The notes below the pieces were generated by a model. That model saw nothing but the letters and a program-made list of their open reading frames with translations, was not told where the DNA came from and searched no databases. This document shows, piece by piece, positions 22,182 to 32,534 of a stretch of 64,000 bases of DNA. The translations under genes and the position numbers were made by a program. This DNA comes from Oreohelix idahoensis (lineage: Eukaryota > Mollusca > Gastropoda > Stylommatophora > Oreohelicidae). The stretch lies in the NCBI GenBank assembly GCA_024509875.1, contig JAMPIV010004253.1, positions 1 through 64,000 of the forward strand. The letters run 5' to 3'. Position 1 is the first letter of the stretch. Each line of letters opens with the position of its first letter.

Positions 22182-23648
22182 TTTATGGTGGCCAAAAGCT
22201 TTGTTGGTCTGGTATCCAGCTAATCAGGGGATCCATAACCCATTCGGCGTGCAACATTCGGAAGCCAAAATACAGTGAACTGTCGCCACTTCATGCATTC
22301 GGTAGCTAAATCAGCAGTGTTTACACAGTTTTCCCTGCACTCAACATGGTGAGGTGCAAGCGTAATATGTCTGCTGTACCTAGGAGCTGAAAGTACCCGG
22401 CGCTGCTAGATAGATTGCCAACTTTGCAGTCTCTTCAACATTTAGGTCAAGTGCCGATTGAATCGAGTTACTGTATTTAGAAGGTCAAGTGCCGATTGAA
22501 GCTTGTTGCTGTTACATATGAGAAGGACAAGTTCCGTACTTTTTCAGTACTTCATCAGAGGTTCAAGTTTATAGCCATCGTCTTTACAGTTTTGTGGATG
22601 CAAGTTCAGATGAGCGATCAACGTTGGATCATCTATCCTTAGAATGCTGATCACTACCTGTTCTGCACCGTGCTGACGATAGGATTGTAATAAGATAAGT
22701 GGCATTTTGTTTGTGAACTGTGCCCTTATATTGTCTTAACTGAGCCTTCTTTACTTTCACATTCTTTTGTTACATGTTATATGTTACATGTTATTTACAT
22801 TTGTTTATATTTCAGCGGTTTTTTTTCGGTTGGGTGGTGTCTGATATAGGAGATTTCACGTAACAGAGGACTTATATCAGCGTTCTGTAGGGACTCTGCA
22901 AATTTCCTGTGTGAAATTTGCTAGCGACTTTTGTTGCTATTTCTATTTAGGTGTGACGAAGTGTACCTTTTCGTTGTTTTCGTTATATTTTTTCTGTTCT
23001 TTAGTTTTCTTTTGCTTTGTTTGTATTTGTAGGTCTCCCCTTCCTATTATTTAGTTCTATACACCCTTTTGTTTATACACTGTGACGTCATTTGTATTGT
23101 TTACTTTTTCGCAGTTATCATCACATCCTTTGTGACATTTTCTTTATTTTGCTGTTTATTTAGTTGATTTCTGCGAATGTTTTCGTATTGTCTTTATTCT
23201 TTGTTATTGTTTACATTGTTCTTAGTTAGCATTCACTATTGATAAATATATGGTCATGCACTATTAGCTGTGTAGTGCACTTATGATAACACATTGGTGG
23301 ATTTGCTCATGCACTATTAGCTGTGTAGTGCACTTATGATAACACATTGGTGGATTTACTCATGCACTATTAGCTGTGTAGTGCACTTATGATAACACAT
23401 TGGTGGATTTGCTCATGCACTATTAGCTGTGTAGTGCACTTATGATAACAAATTGGTGATAAAGAATTGACTGGTATTATTATTATTATTCAGTTGATTA
23501 TACAAGTTCTTTGCCAAAGACTTGTCTCCCACAGATTTTGGGATAATATAATGTGATTATACAAGTACTTTATTTAAGACTTGTTACCATTAAGGTTGAA
23601 ATAAGATAATTTATTATTTCAGGTTTTCGACTCATATTATTAGACAAT
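22182..23648 (+). other. Leader region of element B
   Basis: About 1.47 kb lies between the 5' LTR and gag. It starts TTTATGGTGGCCAAAAGC; the TGG shortly after the LTR may begin the tRNA primer site, but I cannot name the tRNA. The middle is T-rich, and the end carries four copies of a 53-bp repeat. No open frame stands out. The length is unusual and may serve packaging or translation control, which is inference. Confidence 0.6.
23255..23459 (+). repeat. Four tandem 53-bp units with a hairpin in each
   Basis: Units start at 23255, 23308, 23361 and 23414, and differ by one or two bases. Each contains TGCACTA and its inverted complement TAGTGCA separated by 9 bases, so each unit could fold into a 7-bp stem. 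They sit about 190 bp upstream of the gag start in the presumed genomic RNA leader. Confidence 0.9.
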
Positions 23649-25229
23649 ATGTCTACACTTGAGTACTTTATTGAGCAAGGGAAATCCCTTGGCAAGACTG
23701 GTGATAAATTGGAAGAATATGCGACTACTCAATATGACAAAGCATTAAAGTCGGAAGAAAAGAGAATGGAAACAGAAGCTGAGACTTTAAAATTGAAGAT
23801 GCAGGTGGAGGAAAGGAGATTCCAGATGGAAATGGAAAAACAAAAAAGAGAATCTGAGGAGAAGAAAATCCAGCTACAAATGGAAGCTGGGAATAAAAGA
23901 CTAGAAAAAGAGGCTGAAGAGAGAAAGTTACAAAGAGAAGCAGAAGCTGAAACTAAAAGACTACAGGTTGAGTCTGAAAATAAAAGACTAGAAGCCGAGG
24001 AGAGAAAGGCAAAAATGGAGCATGAAGAAAAACTCTTAGCTTTGGAGTTAGAGAAGTTGAAGTTGATGAACATGGGTAATGCTAATGATCCAAATAAGGT
24101 GTCATCTTCTGATAAGGCTAATGCTAGTACTTTCAAGATTAAACTACCAGCTTTCAATGCTTCCAGTGACGACATAACGTTCTATCTGGATAGATTCGAA
24201 CGTTCATGTAAAACACATAATATAGATAAATCACTATATGTTGATCAGTTATCGAAGTTACTTAGAGGTGATGCTCTGAGTATGCTAAGCATGGTAGATG
24301 AGCCTGACAAGAACAATTATGCGGTTGTCAGGGCAGTTTTGTTAAAGAAATACCAACTTAACGAAGACGGCTATCGTCTTCAATTTAAAAATATGTTGCC
24401 AGAAACTGGAGTGGAATTCTCTGAATTCATTTCAAAAATACGTCTCACATTTACACGTTGGGTTGAGCTGTCTAAGACAGAACATACATTTGAAGCACTT
24501 ATGGACTTACTACTTAGAGACAAAGTTATGTCTTCTGTCAATGAGTCTTTTCTTGCTTTTCTTCATGAGCGTAAGCCTAAAAACATAAAAGAAATGGAAG
24601 AATATTGTTGCCAGTATGTTACTGCGCACCCTCATGTAACCATTGGCAACTCTAAAGTGAAAGAAGGTTTGCCAGTTGCTTCGGCAGCACCATATGGCCC
24701 AAATTTCATGCGTAAATTTCAGGGTACACAACAAAATTTTAATAGTAAGAATAACCGGAATTATACTCAGAATCAGGGCTATCAATCGCATGGTGGTTCT
24801 TCTTCGAAGAACTGGAGACAAGCTGACAGTCCTCGTTATTCTACATCCAATAATTATAAACATTTCCGCAGAGGTAGTCATAATAGAGGCTATCAAAACT
24901 ATTTTTCGCGGAGACCTCAAAACCAAACTAATAGAGGTTTTCATCAATATGAAAACGATAATGATAACTATGGAAACTGGGATTCAAACCAGGATAACAG
25001 ATACAATAGAGAATACAATGATAATTCTAGAGGTAATAATAGTCGCGGTAGAACTCAACATACAAAAAGAGATATCAACAGGCAAACTCTGTACAGCAAG
25101 AGTCTCAGGGAGCCTGTAAACAGGCTGATGATAATAAAAACTCTAGCGCTATCTCATGTTCTGCCTTTGACTTTGGGAGAGCAACTAAATGCCCCCAATG
25201 CTCTACTTTGTTCGAACCGACTACGGTAA
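23649..25229 (+). CDS. gag: Gag of element B
   Basis: The frame holds 526 codons from the first Met after the leader repeats. Residues 30-145 are a Glu/Lys/Arg-rich heptad-like stretch, a likely long coiled coil. From about residue 160 (FKIKLPAFNASSDD, then FLDRFERSC-like and LRGDALSML phrases) it matches the capsid-like core of gypsy Gag. From about 355 it is Asn, Arg, Gln and Gly-rich, suited to binding RNA. No CCHC knuckle is present in this frame. The last 60 residues overlap the protease frame and are probably not all used. Protease lies in the -1 frame, so either ribosomal frameshifting or a mutation separates them; I saw no classical slippery heptamer. Confidence 0.8.
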   Translation: MSTLEYFIEQGKSLGKTGDKLEEYATTQYDKALKSEEKRMETEAETLKLKMQVEERRFQMEMEKQKRESEEKKIQLQMEAGNKRLEKEAEERKLQREAEAETKRLQVESENKRLEAEERKAKMEHEEKLLALELEKLKLMNMGNANDPNKVSSSDKANASTFKIKLPAFNASSDDITFYLDRFERSCKTHNIDKSLYVDQLSKLLRGDALSMLSMVDEPDKNNYAVVRAVLLKKYQLNEDGYRLQFKNMLPETGVEFSEFISKIRLTFTRWVELSKTEHTFEALMDLLLRDKVMSSVNESFLAFLHERKPKNIKEMEEYCCQYVTAHPHVTIGNSKVKEGLPVASAAPYGPNFMRKFQGTQQNFNSKNNRNYTQNQGYQSHGGSSSKNWRQADSPRYSTSNNYKHFRRGSHNRGYQNYFSRRPQNQTNRGFHQYENDNDNYGNWDSNQDNRYNREYNDNSRGNNSRGRTQHTKRDINRQTLYSKSLREPVNRLMIIKTLALSHVLPLTLGEQLNAPNALLCSNRLR

Positions 25230-25732
25230 CTACCTTGAGCTGTGGTCACACTCTTCCCGCTCTTCCCGCTGCAGTTGCGCATGACGGGAGAGGTTCTCTT
25301 ATCCTACATAAAGGTCTAGTAAATAGTAATCCAGTCTCAGTCCTTTTTGATTCTGGATGCACTACTATTGGAGTTAAGCAATCGCTAGTAGATCCATCCT
25401 GTGCTACAGGAAAGGTGATCAAATGTGTCACATTTGGTGGCACTTTGGAAAAGTATCCTACTGCCATAATACATATTGCTACTCCCTTCTTTACGGGAGA
25501 TGTGCACGCGTGTCTTCTACCAAATCCTATTGCGGACCTTATTATCGGTCGTATTCACGGAGTTAGGGAATGTACCCCACAGCAGATTGCTGCTTGGGAA
25601 GATCAAAATATGCATGCTACCAATGCAGTGGTCACAAGAGCACAAGCTCTGGAGACACCTCAAACTTCATTGACTGGTAATAATGAAGTGAATAGCCAAG
25701 ATGTCACTGGGTTATTTCACATGACTCTTTAA
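25052..25732 (+). CDS. Protease region of element B with a C4/CH zinc-like motif upstream
   Basis: The frame is open from about 25052. It overlaps the end of gag and is shifted by -1 relative to it. A CPQC...LSCGH motif (about 25180-25254) resembles half of a RING-type zinc site, in the place where many elements have a nucleocapsid knuckle. The aspartic protease active site is LFDSGCTT (about 25349-25372), with a hydrophobic ADLIIGR segment later as the second conserved block. The frame ends at 25732; integrase follows in another frame, implying a further small indel between 25696 and 25732. Confidence 0.75.
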   Translation, partial: NSTYKKRYQQANSVQQESQGACKQADDNKNSSAISCSAFDFGRATKCPQCSTLFEPTTVTTLSCGHTLPALPAAVAHDGRGSLILHKGLVNSNPVSVLFDSGCTTIGVKQSLVDPSCATGKVIKCVTFGGTLEKYPTAIIHIATPFFTGDVHACLLPNPIADLIIGRIHGVRECTPQQIAAWEDQNMHATNAVVTRAQALETPQTSLTGNNEVNSQDVTGLFHMTL

Positions 25733-25737
25733 TAAAG

Positions 25738-26574
25738 TTGCAAGAAGAAGATCCTTCTTTACAAAAATTCTTCATTCTAGCAAAAAAAGGTGATCCAAAT
25801 CAAAATACAAATAGAAAGTCTTGGATTACCATGAAGAACGGCGTACTTGTGCGTATGGTACAAGACTCGACTGCGTCTACACATTCACAAATTCTTGTGC
25901 CTAAGAGTATGAGATTACAAATATTGCAACATGCTCATGACTCGCAATGTGCTGGACATATGGGTTTTTCCCGTACAAAGTCGAGAGTTCTTGCGGCTTT
26001 CTTTTGGCCTTTTGTGAACAAGGACATACGTATTTACTGCCGATCTTGCAAAATATGTCAAGAGGTCAAATCTAGAGGACCACGACATGCTGCGCCTATC
26101 CAGGCTGCTGACATTCCTATTCGGCCGTTTCAAAAAATGGCAATAGATATTATTGGTCCTTTTAGGATCAAGTCGGCCAGAGGACATCAGTTTATCCTTA
26201 CATGTGTCGATATGTGCACACGTTGGCCAGAGGCTATACCTCTCAAGAGCATCTCCACTGCCGATATCGCAGATGCTCTGTGGCTGATATTTTCTCGTTT
26301 GGGATTCCCCAGAGAAATATTGTCAGACCATGGCACTCAACTTATATCTGACACTATGTCACAGGTAATGTCTACTCTACATATTAAAAGGTCTCTCAGC
26401 AGTATCTATCACCCAATGTCTAATGGGTTAGTTGAGCGTTTGAATAGAACACTCAAGACTTTACTTGGGAAGATAACTGAGGATCATCCTCAGGATTGGG
26501 ACAGGGTTTTACCCGCGGCTCTCTTTGCTTATAGAGAGGTTCCCAATGAACACACAGGGTTTTCTCCTTTTTAA
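25738..26574 (+). pseudogene. Integrase of element B, N-terminal and catalytic parts
   Basis: The sequence has an H2C2 zinc finger (HAHDSQCAGHMG to CRSCKIC) and then a DD35E core: D in AIDIIGPF, D in LSDHGTQ and E in GLVERLN. The frame ends in a TAA at 26572-26574 that replaces a normally acidic codon in the conserved GFSPF motif; the same frame then continues. Position directly after protease and before reverse transcriptase is the notable point. Because the downstream frame carries integrase's C-terminal domain, the stop is clearly a mutation and not the real end. Confidence 0.85.
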
Positions 26575-26604
26575 CTTGTCTTTGGCGCGCGTCCGCGCGG
26601 CCCT

Positions 26605-27834
26605 ATGTCTTTGCTCCACGATCTTTTCACTGCCGATAATATTAGCGACGACACACAATCTTCATATGAGTATGTCATTGCTCTGAGGCAAAAGATCATC
26701 GAGGCATGCAAACTAGCAACTTCTTCATCCGATTTTGCTAAAGAAAAGGCAAGGCAATTTGCAAATAAGAATAGATGTCTACGACAACTTTGTCCGGGTG
26801 ACAAAGCATTCGTTCTACTTCCTTCTAGGGAGAACAGATATCTTATTGCATGGAAAGGTCCGTATGCGATAGTCTCAAAAATTTCCGATGTCGACTATGT
26901 TGTCGATTTTGATGGGAAGCATAAAACTTTCCATATAAATATGCTCTCGGAATTTCATGAACGACCAGACTATTTGCAGCCTAGTTTCCAGGCGACGAAC
27001 GATTCTCCAGTACCTCATGGTCATTACTCATCCCTGTCAGTTATACAGGATGAGGAAACTACTTTCTCTGATGTCAATCTTCCTCTTCCTGTGATCCCAC
27101 TTCATTCTACGGAATCTTGGAAAAACGTTACTGTTTCTCCTAATCTTTCCGCTGAGGAACATCGACAAGTCTCTTCGATGTTACAATCATTTCAGGATGT
27201 CCTTACCGACATTCCTGGACACACACATGCCATCGAACATGACATAATACTAACTGACCATAATCATATTAGAGTCAGACCCTATCCTATACCTATCCAT
27301 TTTCAGTCACAAGTCGAAAAAGAATTGGATGAAATGATACAATTGAAAATAATTGAACCATCCACTTCAGCATACTCTTCGTCCATGGTTATTGTTCGAA
27401 AGAAAGACAATAACATTCGCCTTTGCGTTGATTATCGCAAATTGAACCAAGTTACGAAGTTCGATGCTGAACCTATGCCTTCTTTAGAAGAGCTACTAAA
27501 CAAACTTTATAATTCTAGATTCTTTACCAAACTCGATTTGTCCAAAGGTTATTGGCAAGTTCCTTTAACTGAACGCGCCAAACCTCTTACTGCTTTTTCT
27601 ACACCTAGGGGTTTATTTCAATGGAATTTCATGCCTTTCGGCCTTATGAACGCCCCTGCTACATTCGTACGCATGATGCGACGAATTCTCTCCTATCGTA
27701 CAGATGTCATTGCATACTTAAACGATATCTGTCTCTTCAGTGATTCCTGGAAGATCACTATTTGGGTTTATACGAATTGCTGTCTACTCTTCGCGAGTAT
27801 AATTTTACTGCAAAACCCTCTAAAGCCTTTATAG
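26605..27834 (+). pseudogene. Integrase C-terminus plus reverse transcriptase of element B
   Basis: It is in the same frame as the preceding integrase. It first encodes the integrase C-terminal region with a WKGPYAIV (GPY/F-type) motif, then a linker, then a gypsy reverse transcriptase (VRKKDNNIRLCVDYRKLN, TKLDLSKGYWQ, MPFGLMNAPATF). The catalytic box reads YLND at 27715-27726 where gypsy elements have YxDD; losing the first aspartate should abolish polymerisation. A 1-bp deletion near 27748 shifts the remainder into the frame of 27762, so the last residues here are off-frame. Confidence 0.85.
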
Positions 27835-28529
27835 GATTTAGTGAAATTTCTTTCCTGGGTCACCGTGTTGGTCATGGTCTCTTAAAGACAGAGGACCACA
27901 ATATTTCAAAACTACTAAACATTTCTGTCCCTAAGACGAAAAAACAAGTACGTAGTCTCTAAGGTTTGATACAATTTTACGGACGATTCATTCCGAATCT
28001 GTCTTCCATTATGGCACCTCTGTCTACTTTATTGAGGAAAGGATCGATTAATCTGATCCGCTGGTCTCAAGAATGCCAATCCCCATTGGACCAGATTAAA
28101 ACTTTATTTTCATCTCCACCTATCCTAAGGTTACTTACTATTGAGAAGACTTTTGTTCTTCGAACTGACGCCTCATCAACTGGGATTGGGGCAGCACTAA
28201 TGCAGGTGTATTCAGATACTCTGCATCCAGTGATGTATATTTCTAGGAAACTAAATGCGGCAGAGAGGAATTACTCGGTTCTAGACCGTGAATTGTTGGC
28301 TATGGTTTGGTCAATTCTCAATATACAAAGATTCCTTCTGGGCGCGCATTTCATTGTGGAAACCGACCAGAAAGCTCTTACTGCTATTCAGAGCAAAAAC
28401 TTGAAGAGCTCGAGGTCCACTCGTTATGCCATAGCTCTTAAACCCTTTCATTTCATGGTGCGAGCTATCCGTGGTTCGGATAATGTGATGGCAGACATTC
28501 TGTCCAGGAGCCCACATGATTCCACTTAA
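27762..28529 (+). pseudogene. RT thumb and RNase H of element B
   Basis: This is the continuation after the frameshift. It begins with the RT connection region (FTAKPSKAFIGFSE, SFLGHRVG), has an in-frame TAA at 27960-27962, and then RNase H: D in LRTDASSTG, E in DRELLAMVW, D in ETDQKAL and D in MADILSR, so the catalytic acids are retained. RNase H ends the pol region, which supports the integrase-first order because no integrase follows. Confidence 0.85.
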
Positions 28530-29399
28530 CTCTTCTATCCTCTACTTCCTGATGGACGTCGAGATCTATAACAGTTCTCTACCATAATTATATATCAGCA
28601 CATCTGTTCTCACTTTTTTGGGAATTTATAACATTGAACTGTACGATATCCTTTTTCTGTTACCGATGTTGGTATAACGGAAGAAGGCTAAGTTAGCATT
28701 ATATGGGCCAAAAGTTCTCATGGCCACAATTTATATTTAAAAGTATGTTGATTACTGTATTAGAAATCTAACAGTTATCATATAGAATTGTGTTATTTAT
28801 ATTTTCGCAGCAAATCATTGATGTGTGCGAGAATCTGTCATTATATCATCCATGAAGTATGGCAAGTGCTAACTTACCTTGGAACGACTCTGTAGATGTG
28901 TCCTCTTGTTTATGTCCACGTCTTCGAGGGACATCTACTTGATTAAGTATTATGTATAATGCATTTAATCATATTATTATTACATGCTTAGGTAATGTAC
29001 TATATGGTTTAAAATGTATGTATCTCTATTATGCGGTATATTAGTATATGACACCGCTGTTTTGATGACATTCCTTGATTTAATCCTTTGATAATATTTT
29101 TATTGTCAAATAGATTTGTATATGTATATGTTGCTTGCATTATAAGATTGCCAGCACTGTGGCGTATGTTGGTGGCACATCCCTGGAAAATGTGTATACT
29201 TAGGGAAATGTTTTCTCTAAGGATCTGAGATATAATCTCACCTGTCGCACCATGTGTCGAGCTAGCCTCATATTAGGCAATATATTTTTTGGTGAGATAT
29301 TTTATCCACGCATCATTTGTGCATTAGGAGCCTGTTGGATCTTGCTCTAGGATTTAAAAAAAAATGTTTCTATTTTTTTCCCGGGGCGGTGCGGTAAAT
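28530..29399 (+). other. 3' non-coding region of element B
   Basis: AT-rich sequence lies between the RNase H stop and the 3' LTR, with no env-like or other frame. The bases just before the LTR (GGGGCGGTGCGG) are G-rich and could act as the plus-strand primer, though this is a poor polypurine tract. Confidence 0.5.
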
Positions 29400-30742
29400 A
29401 GTTACGCACAGATTTTTCAGAGTCAATATAATTTTCCCGTCTTATTTGATCACTTTAATTTTTTGTGATCAAAGGTTTATAACTCTTGGTAAACTGTGGT
29501 TACATTTTGACTATGGTTGTTACCTCCTCTTGTGTCTTAAACTAGCGGTCTATTTTTTTAGATCGATGTCTAGTTGTTCTCCTTATATGGTCAGAGCAGG
29601 TCTAATTTTTCTTGGAATGTTTGCAACCTTGGTTGATGTTTATTCCTGTCCTTATAAGGCGCGATTTGGTCTGCATCTTGCTTGGTATGTGTCTAACATC
29701 GGCCCGGTTTGAGTTGAACTCAGGGGGTCGAGCGCTTCTGCGCATGTCCAGATTTTAGGGGGGTTTGAAAAAGCTTCCGTTCGAGGGTCTAAGAATTGTG
29801 ATGAGCAGAGCAAGACGCTTTTCAGCGTCTGTGATCTTTTGATGAGGAAATGGAAGTCCTCTTGTGTGTTAGTTTAGCTAACGAGGATTTTCCTATATGT
29901 TTCTAAACGCCTGGAGGCGTGTGTGTTGTGGTGATATTTCCGAAGCAAGGTAAATGCTCTCCTAATATTGAAATCTGTAGTCAACTTAGATTTTGACATT
30001 GTCGTGTTATGCTCGCTCACTATCTACAGGCAGGAGAGGCATCTTCTACTAGGAAACACACCCAGGTATCCTCATACCTTAGATTTATATGTATACGGGT
30101 CACTCTAGGCCCAGAGAACAGTTATTATGCTCCTTTGAACTTCGCTATGCCAGCGATTATACCTTCATCAAGGTTAGACTTATAAATGCCTACAAAAGTC
30201 AACCTGAACTATGCACATAGGTCCGCCATTCCCGTGCGGCCTACGATAGACTTATTTACATCTCTGATCTACTAGTATCAGAGTGGAGTTGTTACACTCA
30301 TAGAGTGATGATATGGAGCTGAGGCTGTTGTAAGCTAAAATTATACGAGAACAGCTTACAGGATATATGCATGATTTACTGAGGAACTTTGTTTATGCTG
30401 ATTACTATGTCCTACAGTGTCTGTGACTTATGTATATGGATGTTAACGTACTTGTCATTGTGGAGTCATAAATAAATGATGGAAACGTCACCAGCAGTTC
30501 ATACTTCTATGACTTTCACGTCGTGAGTGAATGTAATGTCCTCATGACCCATGTATTGTAGATCTGTGGAACTTCATCTCATCTACACTCACAGCAAGCA
30601 ACAGACCAGACAAGACACCTTACTTCACAGCCTTCGTCATCCCTGGTGTCTATAGTAGTGGTACATTACTTGGTTACATCTTAGCAACAACATTAGACTT
30701 ACATCTGCATTTCTAGTAGCCAGTAGAAAATCCTCCGCTACA
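29400..30742 (+). repeat. 3' LTR of element B
   Basis: This is the direct repeat of 20836-22181. It begins AGTTACGCAC (first base T in the 5' copy) and ends CTCCGCTACA. About 1% divergence from the 5' LTR suggests a fairly recent insertion, despite the number of pol mutations. Confidence 0.9.
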
Positions 30743-31451
30743 ACGTTGCAAAAGTGATGCTAGGATTATTCTTCCCATAACATAGTCAATTACACTTCAA
30801 CTATGCGAAAATCATGAATCCGTGTGGAGTCTACTATCGGATTGATATCTTCACCCCTGGCAAAAGGGGCGACCGACCCCAACCAGGCGCGTCCACAGGT
30901 GGCTGATAGTGGAACGACCTCCAGATATGGTGTGTCAGCTGCGAATTAAGTCAGTATTGCTGGACGAATAAGCAGCGGCGAACCATATGGCGATGTCCTC
31001 CCAGCAGAACGGGGAGGGTTAACAGGTGGCACTGATACCCCCACTGAAATCCCCCATATGTCCTATGACGGGTGCATCAAGCGAGTAAGAGCCGCTATCT
31101 GCTCTAGCCACGGGGAAGGTAAACCTCGGTAAACAAATTAACCTGCTGTCTTGCAGCTGCCACCGGGAGATGGAAAGGCTATGGGAGACAACCCTGAACA
31201 ACAAACACAACCCGGCCTGCCGAAGACGGAGTGTGTCAGCTACGGCGCAGACACCGGGAAAAATTAGGACACACACGTTTTACCAGTGTGGTGTCATGCG
31301 ACAATGTCGACTTACGTCATGGCGTCGCTCCTATCAGCTACAACCGGGGAGGAGCGGAGACGAGCTCCTAGCCTCGAAATAGCCCACCCAAGCAGCCGGT
31401 GCCTTTGCCAACCAAATGGTCGGGGGAAGGCACAGTAGAGCAACTGACCAA

Positions 31452-32328
31452 CCAACCCACTCTCTTACAGTGGCTCAATGGAATGCAGAAGGAGCGAGGA
31501 ACAAGAAACCGGAGTTACAAGAATTCCTCAGGGAAAATAACATTGATATAATCTGCATCCAAGAAACCCATCTAAAAGATACCAAACGCTTCTTCATACG
31601 TGGATACAAATCCTTCCGCCAAGACAGGGCAAAAGGAACTAAGAGAGGAATCATCACACTGATTAAAACCTCACTCCCAGCAGTAGAGATACACACCTGG
31701 TGAGGACGAACTTGAATACATAACGGTCCAAGTACTGTTGCCCAGTGGAGACTTGATGATCACAAACTGCTACAGCCCTCCAACCACAGCTCTGGAGCTA
31801 CACAATGTGAAGCTTGCAGAATCGAGACACCTCATTATGGATGACTTCAATAGCCACTCACCCAGCTGGGGCAATGAAGCAACAGATCCGAGAGGAGAAG
31901 AGGTGGAAGATTGGATGGTAGAGAATAAACTAATTCTAATAAACCAACCAGAGGATAAGCCCACCTTCTATTCCAGAGTATGGAAAACAACGAGCACACC
32001 AGATCTTGCTATGGCTACAGATGACATACATCGACTCACCACTAGAACAGTAAATAACCAACTTGGGGGAAGTGACCATGTACCAGTCACATTACAGATA
32101 TCTGAGGTAAGAAGTGCAGGACAAATTAATATGTCTCCTAGCTGGAATTTAAAAAAAGCAAACTGGGGATTTGTTAAAGAACAGGTCGATAACCTCTGTC
32201 AGAACATTACACACTCAAACTACATCAACAAAAACATTTCCATCATCAGTGAGACAATCATCCAAGCAGCAAAGAAGTCAATTCCACGAGGTAAACGACG
32301 AGACTACAAACCAAGCTGTGGAATCTGA
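31452..32328 (+). pseudogene. APE-type endonuclease of jockey-like LINE
   Basis: Two open stretches in different frames (31416-31703 and 31738-32328) together encode an apurinic-like endonuclease: N in QWNAEGARN, E in IQETHLKD, a degraded IMDDFNSHS block (normally GDFN), and the closing GSDHVPV motif with the catalytic D-H pair. The frame shifts near 31705. The nuclease would nick target DNA for reverse transcription. Confidence 0.8.
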
Positions 32329-32534
32329 CAAGAGTACTAAATGAAGAAACAACAAGCAGCTACTGTAAGACTGTCATCAAGGAAAATTAAAAATACCACA
32401 CAGGAAAGATAGCAGCAAACATCCTGGCAGATTTCTACAAGGAAGAAAGCACCACATCACTTTCACATGCACGTATCCAGGAAGTACATAACGAAGTAAA
32501 AGAAAAACTGAAACACCAAAACCCAGATACCTGC

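Larger units (their letters stand above)
20836..30742 (+). mobile_element. Ty3/gypsy element B with integrase before reverse transcriptase (Gmr1-type)
   Basis: This is a full-length 9.9-kb element: two LTRs of about 1,345 bp, a 1.5-kb leader, then gag, protease, integrase, reverse transcriptase and RNase H in that order. Placing integrase before reverse transcriptase is normal for Ty1/copia but not for Ty3/gypsy; within gypsy it defines the Gmr1 group, first described from deuterostomes. The RT and RNase H motifs and the GPY/F region are gypsy-like. A 5-bp direct repeat with one mismatch (ATGTT before, ACGTT after) suits an LTR-element target duplication. At least five disabling changes make this copy non-autonomous. 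Confidence 0.85.
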
